Under the pieces are notes generated by a model. It did not search any database and was not told the DNA's origin. It was given only the letters and a program-made list of their open reading frames with translations. Positions 1 through 5,698 of a DNA stretch of 12,905 bases are shown one piece after another (position 1 is the stretch's first letter; every line of letters starts with the position of its first letter). The DNA lies in the NCBI GenBank assembly GCA_964575975.1, contig CAZNTU010000157.1, forward strand, positions 1-12,905, written 5' to 3'. Position numbers and translations under genes: made by a program. This DNA is from G963674505 sp964575975. GTDB taxonomy: Bacteria > Desulfobacterota > Desulfobacteria > Desulfobacterales > SKZT01.

Positions 1-318
1 GGCTCCTTCACCTCGGCGGGAGGGGTCGAGGCGAACCACGTCGCCAAATGGGACGGATCGGCATGGTCGCCTCTGGGACCGGGGACGGACTACAGGGTCG
101 AAGCCCTGGCCATCGACGGCGGCGGAAACCTCTACGCGGGCGGCTTCTTCACCTCGGCGGGCGGCACGCCTTCCTACCATATCGGCCTCTACAGGACGGA
201 AAAATCCGCGCCCTCGGATGCCTTCGACTTCGACGGGGACGGAAAGTCCGACATCCTGCTGCGGAGCACATCTTTGCGAGTTTTTTCCGTCAGGCGTAAC
301 GGATCACCATCATGGTGA
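1..318 (+). CDS. C-terminal end of a secreted propeller/FG-GAP-like repeat protein (partial)
   Basis: Frame 1 is open from the window edge to TGA at 316-318; the start lies outside. The visible residues contain two copies of a repeat built around 'FTSAGG' and 'VAKWDGSAW', with 'ALAIDGGGNLYAGGFF' between them. This is the pattern of beta-propeller-like repeats in large exported bacterial proteins. Near the end, about codons 74-86, 'DFDGDGKSDILLR' looks like one FG-GAP/VCBS-type calcium-binding repeat (DxDGDGxxD). Such a repeat normally continues with an aromatic-rich strand and further repeats. Here it breaks into a basic tail that reads antisense through the last codons of the minus-strand phosphatase, so the C-terminus may be truncated. 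An extracellular or surface location is inferred from the repeat class. The function is unknown. Confidence 0.7.
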   Translation, partial: GSFTSAGGVEANHVAKWDGSAWSPLGPGTDYRVEALAIDGGGNLYAGGFFTSAGGTPSYHIGLYRTEKSAPSDAFDFDGDGKSDILLRSTSLRVFSVRRNGSPSW

Positions 319-2242
319 TATCGTCAGACTGGGGAACCCCTTCCGAAAATCGACCTATGGAGGCCATGACTTCTTCGATCACGGCCTTGATCTCCATTTC
401 CGCAGAACCCGCCAGGACACCGGCCAACCTTTCCTCCGAAAACAATTCGTCGGCGTCGTTCACGGCCTCGGTCACGCCATCGGTATACAGGAACAGGCTG
501 TCGCCGGAAAGGAGTTCGAGCCGTTCGCATCCGTAAACGACATCCCGCATCGCGCCCGCGACAAGCGATTTTGCTCGGGGCAACCATTCCGTCGTTCCGT
601 TCTTTTTCACCAGCAGCGGCGGATTATGGCCGGCATTGGCATACCGTATTTCGCCGTTTCTTATGTCCAAGAGGCCGCAGAAAAGCGTCACGAACATGCA
701 GGTTTCGTTATCGGCGGCCAACTCCCGGTTGACATGATCGAGAATCGCGTCCGGCGAGACATCTTCTCTGGCGAAGGATTTGATCAGCGTCTTGGTAACG
801 GCCATGAACAAAGCCGCCGGGACGCCTTTGCCGGAAACGTCGCCGATCACGAAACAGAGATGGTTTTCGCCCAACTGGAAGAAATCGTAAAAATCTCCGC
901 CGACCTCTCTGGCCGGAGCTATCAGGGCATACAGGTCGAATTCTTCGCGGGCGGGGAACGGAGGGAACGTCTTGGGCAGAATCGACATCTGAATGTCATG
1001 GGCGATTTCCAGTTCGCTTTCCATCCGTTCTCTGGCGGCGGTCGTTTCCGTCAGCTTCCGTATGTAATCCTTCAACGATTCCCGCATGACCTGGAAATCG
1101 CGGGTAAGCGCCCCCACCTCGTCTTTCGACCGCGGTTCGGGCAAACCGGCCTCGAAATCCCCGGCCGCGATTTTTTCCGAAGCGTCCGCCAATGCCCGGA
1201 TGGGTCCGGTAATGAAGCCCGAAATGTTGACCACGACCATTGCCAGGAGAAAAATTCCAGCCAGCCCAATACCCGCCGTCGTAAACGTCAAGGTCCGGAT
1301 ATCCGCAAAGAGTTCGTCCTTGGGGAAGACGACGGCGAGCGTCCATCCCATCTGCCGCAATGGCGCATAATACATCCAGCTTGAAACGCCTTCTACGGTT
1401 TTAAAGGAGACAAATCCCGTTTCGCCGGCGGCCATCCGTCGCCCGATATCCCGCAAGTTTCGATCATAGCGTTCTTCGGCGATACTGAACAGTGATTCGT
1501 TCATGACAATGTCCTGCCGGGGATGGGCAAGAAAGACTCCGTTTCTGGACAGAAGGCACCCGTAGCCCGACTCCAGAATCCGGATCGACGAAACAATATC
1601 CGTCAGATGCTCGAGCGATATGTCGGCCGTCACTATTCCGGCAAAGCGTCTCCGGTTGTCATGCACTTCGTAGAAAGGTACCGAATAAGTCGCCATGAGG
1701 ATATTGCCGCCGCCTTCGTCAAAATACGGCTCGCTCCATTCGCTTTGTTCCAGTTCGCGGGGAATCTGGAACCAATCCTGCAATGTGTAATCGTAACTTT
1801 CCTTTAAATCGACAAAACCCACGCCATCCGGTACCTTGTAGCAGAAGGGGGAGTAAGGGGTCGGAAAACGGCTGTCGCCATAAGGTTCGAAAGCTACCGC
1901 GGAGCCGAACACATCGGGATTGGAAAGCACCGACATCCGAATAAAATCGAGAAGTCGAGCCTCATTGAAGGGCAATGTCTCCAAGGCGCAGGCCATGGAT
2001 TCCGTCAAGGCCATGACCGAGACGATGGTCGTCGATACGCTGCCGGTGGCCGCGGCCACGATATTTCTTGCCTGGTCCTCCATCGTGGCGACGATCGTCT
2101 GGCGGGCCCGGTAATAGTTGTATCCCAAAGTCAGCCCGAAAATAAGAATACTGAAAACGGAAAAAAGAAGGCTCAGCCGAACGGATAAACGATGACCCCA
2201 CTTGATACCGGAGCGATTTGGACGGTCGTCAGTCCCGAACAT
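290..2242 (-). CDS. Cache-HAMP-SpoIIE membrane-bound serine phosphatase (RsbU-like)
   Basis: This is a 650-residue signal-responsive PP2C-type phosphatase of the SpoIIE/RsbU class. Members usually dephosphorylate an anti-sigma-factor antagonist. From the chosen start, TM1 is about residues 22-44, a double-Cache-like periplasmic sensor about 45-315, and TM2 about 318-345. A HAMP domain lies at about 346-398, followed by a short coiled linker and the phosphatase at about 430-650. Visible catalytic motifs are VGGDFYDF (447-454), GDVSGKG (467-473), AGHNPP (537-542), YTDGVTEA (586-593) and SDDIT (639-643), so metal-binding aspartates are present. The start at 2242 is preferred over an in-frame ATG 27 codons upstream because GGAG lies 6 bases before it and the sensor helix begins properly. 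It overlaps the end of the binding-protein gene by 14 bases, implying translational coupling. No anti-sigma partner is visible. Confidence 0.93.
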   Translation of the reverse strand: MFGTDDRPNRSGIKWGHRLSVRLSLLFSVFSILIFGLTLGYNYYRARQTIVATMEDQARNIVAAATGSVSTTIVSVMALTESMACALETLPFNEARLLDFIRMSVLSNPDVFGSAVAFEPYGDSRFPTPYSPFCYKVPDGVGFVDLKESYDYTLQDWFQIPRELEQSEWSEPYFDEGGGNILMATYSVPFYEVHDNRRRFAGIVTADISLEHLTDIVSSIRILESGYGCLLSRNGVFLAHPRQDIVMNESLFSIAEERYDRNLRDIGRRMAAGETGFVSFKTVEGVSSWMYYAPLRQMGWTLAVVFPKDELFADIRTLTFTTAGIGLAGIFLLAMVVVNISGFITGPIRALADASEKIAAGDFEAGLPEPRSKDEVGALTRDFQVMRESLKDYIRKLTETTAARERMESELEIAHDIQMSILPKTFPPFPAREEFDLYALIAPAREVGGDFYDFFQLGENHLCFVIGDVSGKGVPAALFMAVTKTLIKSFAREDVSPDAILDHVNRELAADNETCMFVTLFCGLLDIRNGEIRYANAGHNPPLLVKKNGTTEWLPRAKSLVAGAMRDVVYGCERLELLSGDSLFLYTDGVTEAVNDADELFSEERLAGVLAGSAEMEIKAVIEEVMASIGRFSEGVPQSDDITMMVIRYA

Positions 2243-3236
2243 GTGTTTCTCCGGCAAAATGGTCGTAGTCCGGCATGGCGTCAACCAAGCCAGACTGGAA
2301 AAGAAACATCGCCACCGATTCAAAATCGGCCCTGTTCAAGCGACCGCCGTTTCCCGCTTCCAACACCGGCGCAACAAGGTCCCGCATTCGGGCCAGCATC
2401 CATTTCTGGTGTGTCCGATTGGCGCAGATGTTGGCTTCGCGCATATGTCGAACGACGATCTCCAAGGCTTCATCCGGATGATCGAACGCGTATCGCCACC
2501 CTTCCAGCGACGCATCGACACAAGCGCCGGCCAAGCCCGGATTTTTCCTGTAGGCCGATTCGAGCATGTAGATTCCGTCTTCCGGAAAGTTCAAACCGTA
2601 GTCGGACAAGGAAAACACAGTCAGCTCATCGGGGTCGATTCCGGTATTCAGAATGGTGTGATATTCATTGTACCACATAGCCGAGGCGACATCCACGCCG
2701 CCGCGCAGGAAAAGATTGACGGTGTAGGACTGGGGGATTTCTTTGACCTGAAGCCCGTATTTCCTGAAGAACGCTCTGGGGGGAATGGCCAAGTCGCCAT
2801 CCCAGACACTCGCTTTCTTCCCGTTCATGTCCGATGGTTGACGGATATTCGTCGATTTCTTGGCCACCAGTATCATGGCGGACCGGGGAATTATCTGCCC
2901 CACATTCACCAGACGAAATTCTTCGCAATACTGGCGTATGGCCGTGGTCAGCCACAGAATCGCGAAATCCGCCCGCCCGTCTTTCAAAAATTCCCAACCG
3001 GAACTGGCGGGTCCCCCTTTTAAAACGGTCATATCGATGCCGCGTTTGCGGTAGAAGCCTTTCTCCAGCGCCACATAATAGCCGGCAAACTGCGCCTGAG
3101 GGCTCCACAGAGGGATCATGGTCCTGCAAGCCAAACCTGTCTCCGCGTACGCATCCGGAGGAGGGAAAAACGATAAAAACAAAATCGGCACGATCGAAAA
3201 AAAGCCGCGGATATTCGCAAAGCCGGGATTTTTCAT
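2229..3236 (-). CDS. NMT1/THI5-like periplasmic substrate-binding protein
   Basis: This 335-residue protein has a signal peptide: a basic start, a hydrophobic stretch at about 11-24, and an AYA-like cleavage site near residue 31. The mature part has the NMT1/THI5-like (SsuA/ThiY superfamily) signature 'AGYYVALEKGFYRKRGIDM' (51-69). The usual two-lobe pattern follows: 'GGPASSGWEFLKDGRADFAI' (74-93), the hinge region around 'IIPRSAMILVAKKS' (115-128) and 'GVDVASAMWYNEY' (180-192). Family members bind small ligands such as pyrimidine or sulfonate compounds; the ligand here cannot be read from sequence. There is no permease or ATPase gene beside it. Its stop overlaps the start of a Cache-SpoIIE phosphatase gene, which suggests it presents a ligand to that sensor. 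The ribosome site (AGGG about 11 bases upstream) is weak. Confidence 0.9.
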   Translation of the reverse strand: MKNPGFANIRGFFSIVPILFLSFFPPPDAYAETGLACRTMIPLWSPQAQFAGYYVALEKGFYRKRGIDMTVLKGGPASSGWEFLKDGRADFAILWLTTAIRQYCEEFRLVNVGQIIPRSAMILVAKKSTNIRQPSDMNGKKASVWDGDLAIPPRAFFRKYGLQVKEIPQSYTVNLFLRGGVDVASAMWYNEYHTILNTGIDPDELTVFSLSDYGLNFPEDGIYMLESAYRKNPGLAGACVDASLEGWRYAFDHPDEALEIVVRHMREANICANRTHQKWMLARMRDLVAPVLEAGNGGRLNRADFESVAMFLFQSGLVDAMPDYDHFAGETHVRD

Positions 3237-3337
3237 GAGAAGTGTTTCCCTTTCACGCAGATTCGATACAATATGCTCGCTCTGCTTTCGCAGGTCCGGG
3301 AAAACCGGCTGTTTCGCGCCTTGTACATAATAGAATC

Positions 3338-3366
3338 TTGTTAGCGAAGAGCGGTCTGTTTGTCAA
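3338..3366 (-). promoter_or_regulatory. Possible sigma70-type promoter for the binding-protein/phosphatase pair
   Basis: Read on the minus strand, a perfect TTGACA (3361-3366) is followed after 17 bases by TAACAA (3338-3343), a weak -10 match of 3/6. It lies about 100 bases upstream of the ATG at 3236, inside the 186-bp gap between this gene and the preceding membrane-protein gene. A second AT-rich element, TATTAT, sits further downstream but at the wrong spacing. Confidence 0.35.
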
Positions 3367-3422
3367 TGGGAAAGCCTTCCTGGAGAACTGGAGAAGCATT
3401 GTGCTACGGCGGTCAAGCGCGA

Positions 3423-3938
3423 TCAGCCCGTCCCCTCAGGCCGATGTCTCGACTGAAACGCCGCTCCCGCCATCGCCAGTATTAAAAACGCGAGAATTCT
3501 TACAGGCGGGGAAAGCGGAATCGCCTGCACGATCAACGACGCCCCCGCTATGGACGACAGAAAAATCAGGGCGTAGTCGAACAGGGCCACCATCAGTATC
3601 AAACCGACGACTCCTCCCACAATGTACGAAAGCCAAAAGTTTTGCTGCGTCAATATTTCCAACAGTCGCAAAAGCGCGACTGCGGAGTAGCCTCCCAGCA
3701 GAAATCCTGCCACGCCTATGGCGACGCTCTGGATGAAAACCGCGAGAATCGCTCCGATGCAACCCGCGCCCAAGGCGAACAGGAACACGACCCACTGGTT
3801 CCGATACCCGGCCATGGTGCCGGCGTACTCGTAGCCCGCGATAAAGCCGGCGCAGGCGACGAAAAACCAGAACAGCCTCCTTCCCGAGGCTAAAAGAACT
3901 ATGCCGAGAACGCCATAAACGACAGTCTGCGTCACCAT
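3423..3938 (-). CDS. Small multi-pass membrane protein, DUF4203/TMEM198-like
   Basis: This 171-residue, very hydrophobic protein has about six or seven membrane segments, near residues 4-17, 21-40, 47-70, 72-93, 100-122, 124-146 and 147-163. It ends in a short charged tail. The glycine-rich segments such as 'FLLGGYSAV' and 'YIVGGVVGLI' resemble DUF4203/TMEM198-like proteins, whose function is unknown. The start at 3938 is chosen because AAAGGAAAG lies just upstream. An in-frame ATG at 4064 would add a 42-residue polar leader read from another gene's sequence. The start overlaps the stop of the 93-residue upstream gene (ATGGTGA), so the two are probably co-translated. A transport or channel role is possible but unsupported. 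Confidence 0.8.
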   Translation of the reverse strand: MVTQTVVYGVLGIVLLASGRRLFWFFVACAGFIAGYEYAGTMAGYRNQWVVFLFALGAGCIGAILAVFIQSVAIGVAGFLLGGYSAVALLRLLEILTQQNFWLSYIVGGVVGLILMVALFDYALIFLSSIAGASLIVQAIPLSPPVRILAFLILAMAGAAFQSRHRPEGTG

Positions 3939-4213
3939 ACTTTCCTTTGGTTCGACGACGAAGTCAACCGAACGAAAACGGCTTGAATCCCAAGACGCCC
4001 TCCAACTAATCCGACCTCGATCCTTGGCGAGAATGTCCCGGGAAACTCGACCATAAAGTCGCACGTTTTTTTCATGGGATTATCTTCGCGAATTTTTCCA
4101 TGGTCGTCAACTTCGAAAAGAACGGGATCGTTTACGAAAAAAATCGAACCTCTCGAGAAATCCGCGACATGTTCCGGCGACGCCTCCATTTTCAATACGG
4201 GAGCGTTTTTCAT
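3932..4213 (-). CDS. Small orphan protein of 93 residues
   Basis: I do not recognise this protein. It is called real because a perfect AAGGAGG lies 5-6 bases before the ATG at 4213, and because its stop (TGA, 3932-3934) overlaps the start of the membrane-protein gene by 7 bases, typical of an operon. The sequence is soluble, with no signal peptide or membrane segment. It contains 'IFFVNDPVLFEVDDHGKI' and a C-terminal half rich in Val, Gly and Arg ('GLVGGRLGIQAVFVRL'), suggesting beta structure. There are no cysteine pairs or catalytic motifs. It may act with the membrane protein. An ATG five codons earlier is less likely because of the position of the ribosome site. Confidence 0.6.
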   Translation of the reverse strand: MKNAPVLKMEASPEHVADFSRGSIFFVNDPVLFEVDDHGKIREDNPMKKTCDFMVEFPGTFSPRIEVGLVGGRLGIQAVFVRLTSSSNQRKVW

Positions 4214-4657
4214 GCACCCTCCTTGCATCTTGGTGGAAAAAACAATGATCCTCTTCGGCGAACATTTTTCCGCCGCAGGAAAACCAGAAACTAAACGGAC
4301 CGAAATGCAGGCCGAATAAGAACACGAAACTGCCCGACCGGAGCGATGTTGAATTGGTACGCGGAAACATACCCGCAGAGAAAATTCATAAAAATAAGAT
4401 GCCGCTGGTATTTGGCTGTCGGAACAACCGTATTCCGATTGGACGCCAATAAATTTGAACGAGATCCTTGGCTTGTTTCTTTGAGCTTAAGCCACCTTTA
4501 TCGACGCCATTCTCGCCCCGACGTTGCCGGTTCTTCCGATGCCGCTCCTCCCGACGACGCCGAAAATTCCGAAGGCGCCAGGCCCAGTCCACTTGAAACT
4601 CGCTATGATTAAATATATACTCCGACAAGTTGACTTTCTGAATAAGAGTGAAATGTA
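4214..4657. other. Intergenic region between the minus-strand cluster and the defence operon
   Basis: About 440 bases separate divergently transcribed genes. Short open frames on both strands show no recognisable domain, no good ribosome site and arginine- or glycine-rich low-complexity translations, so I call no gene. The 5' part is AT-richer and must hold the control region for the minus-strand cluster, though I see no convincing promoter there. The 3' end holds a good plus-strand promoter at 4593-4621. Confidence 0.6.
4593..4621 (+). promoter_or_regulatory. Strong sigma70-type promoter for the Hachiman operon
   Basis: TTGAAA (4593-4598) and TATACT (4616-4621) are separated by exactly 17 bases within a locally AT-rich stretch, each matching consensus at 5 of 6 positions. 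Transcription would begin near 4628, about 30 bases before the ATG of the antitoxin-like frame, and would run into hamA and hamB. No clear operator repeat is visible. Confidence 0.65.
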
Positions 4658-4887
4658 ATGAGCTGTCCCATGGCAAAAGAAGCAATCGAAGCAGTTTACA
4701 AGCATGGCGGCTGCCGCCCAATTGCACAGGCGGATATTAACCAAGCCGAGGGCCAGAGGTTGCGCATAGTCGTTGAGCCGATCGAGCAACCGGACGAAAT
4801 ACTTGCTTTGGCTGCTCAAGTCTACGAGGAACTCGGCGAAGACCAAATCGCAGTGGACTCAAAAGATCTCGTTCGCAAATACAATAA
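4658..4887 (+). pseudogene. AF2212/DUF104-like antitoxin relic
   Basis: The first ~64 codons match the AF2212-like (DUF104, VapB-type) antitoxin pattern: 'MAKEAIEAVYKHGGCRPI' followed by 'EGQRLRIVVE' and then 'ILALAAQVYEELGEDQIA'. Starts at 4658 or 4670 are both possible; family members usually begin like the second. These small proteins normally stop soon after this segment and precede a PIN-domain VapC toxin. Here the literal frame loses the family pattern after about position 4852 and stays open to 5200, merely shadowing hamA. In the -1 frame the tail reads 'GLKRSRSQIQ' and stops at 4885-4887, 14 bases before the hamA ATG. I infer a frameshifted or remodelled antitoxin gene. No vapC is present. 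Confidence 0.5.
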
Positions 4888-4901
4888 GGACAAACAAGAA
4901 G

Positions 4902-5492
4902 ATGGTTGCAGCGCTCACACCAAACACATCCTATTCGGGGTCGCAAGATTCGGCGCATTGGCGCGGCAAAGCCGTCAAAAACGCGGATTTATTCCATTCC
5001 TATTTGAAGAGACGGGTACGACCTCGGATAGACGACGAGGAGAGCCGGGACAGTTTTGCCGCAGAGCTTCGCGGATTGGCGACGACAGGGATGGCGACCG
5101 AGTTCGTAGAGAACCTTCTGCGGGCTGTTCCGGAGGAAAATTCATGGGCCATTGGAGAGGCGTTCGCCGAATGCGTTCTTGCAGACGACGATTCTCGTGA
5201 AATCTGCTGGCCATGGAATCTGGTCCGTGATCGACGCACACCGCGAGCAAGCCTGCCGGGAGCGGATCTCGTCGGCTTTTGCAAGGAGCACGAATATGTC
5301 GTTCTCCTCTTTGGCGAGGTAAAGACCTCCTCCGATCCCGGAACGCCCCCGAACGTAATGTACGGTAGTGGCGGCATGGCATGGCAGCTGGAGGAAGAGG
5401 CTACCCGCATTGACGTTCAACATGCTCTGTTAAAGTGGCTCCGAGCCCGGTGCGAAATCCCCGAACACCGGGACCTCTACAAGGTGCCGTAA
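4902..5492 (+). CDS. hamA: HamA-like (DUF1837) Hachiman nuclease, main part, frameshifted
   Basis: These 196 codons cover the core of a HamA-like DUF1837 nuclease, the effector of the two-gene Hachiman anti-phage system. Visible family features are 'WAIGEAFAE' (82-90, Glu86), 'LPGADLVGF' (Asp122) and 'FGEVKTS' (Glu139 and Lys141). Together these give a PD-(D/E)xK-type active site. The start at 4902 follows TAAGGA at ~11 bases and precedes the first conserved block; the frame is open further back to 4773 without family sequence. The frame ends in '...RDLYKVP' at 5492. The expected continuation, 'GAVKRYVRSFGKEILIVGILLRDT', lies in the -1 frame from 5483. As read, the protein lacks its last ~70 residues. 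No slippery heptamer is evident, so an indel or sequencing error is likelier than programmed frameshifting. Confidence 0.82.
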   Translation: MVAALTPNTSYSGSQDSAHWRGKAVKNADLFHSYLKRRVRPRIDDEESRDSFAAELRGLATTGMATEFVENLLRAVPEENSWAIGEAFAECVLADDDSREICWPWNLVRDRRTPRASLPGADLVGFCKEHEYVVLLFGEVKTSSDPGTPPNVMYGSGGMAWQLEEEATRIDVQHALLKWLRARCEIPEHRDLYKVP

Positions 5493-5698
5493 AGCGCTAC
5501 GTCCGGTCCTTTGGAAAAGAGATTCTTATCGTTGGGATACTATTGCGGGACACAAGGCCTAACGAACTCGACGTCGCTTCGAGAGCAAAAGCGCTGGGGC
5601 GGAAGCTCGAAGCTCCGACGCGAATAGAGATCGTCGCCTGGTACCTCCCGGTCTCCATCAAGGATTGGCCAGCTTTATTGTATGGAGGGGCCTTATGA
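5435..5698 (+). CDS. HamA C-terminal part in the shifted frame
   Basis: This frame, openable from a GTG at 5435, only makes family sense from about 5483. From there it reads 'GAVKRYVRSFGKEILIVGIL' and 'LRDTRPNELDVASRAKALG', then 'IEIVAWYLPVSIKDWPALL'. This is the expected C-terminal third of a DUF1837 protein and continues directly from the frame that stops at 5492. Joined by one base change, the two give a ~265-residue protein, a normal HamA length. There is no ribosome site before the GTG, so independent expression is doubtful. Its TGA (5696-5698) overlaps the hamB ATG (5695-5697) as ATGA, showing that the ancestral operon was translationally coupled through this frame. Confidence 0.7.
   Translation: MAPSPVRNPRTPGPLQGAVKRYVRSFGKEILIVGILLRDTRPNELDVASRAKALGRKLEAPTRIEIVAWYLPVSIKDWPALLYGGAL

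Noticed and set aside
303..319. Palindrome ATCACCAT-C-ATGGTGAT at the convergent gene ends, possible terminator or operator
   Set aside because: It falls in the conserved DDITMMVIR coding segment of the phosphatase, has a one-base loop and no T-tract, so it is probably a by-product of coding sequence.
218..1384. 388-codon plus-strand frame opposite the phosphatase gene
   Set aside because: It is an antisense shadow; the minus strand carries the HAMP and SpoIIE motifs.
4346..4612. Short plus-strand frame in the intergenic region
   Set aside because: No ribosome site, no recognisable domain, low-complexity tail, and it overlaps the -35 and spacer region of the promoter.
4487..4846. Minus-strand 119-codon frame over the promoter and antitoxin region
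   Set aside because: It is antisense to a recognisable antitoxin-like sequence, and its glycine-rich end has no family match.
5481..5492. Programmed -1 ribosomal frameshift in hamA
   Set aside because: No X-XXY-YYZ slippery heptamer and no obvious downstream stem; an indel is simpler.
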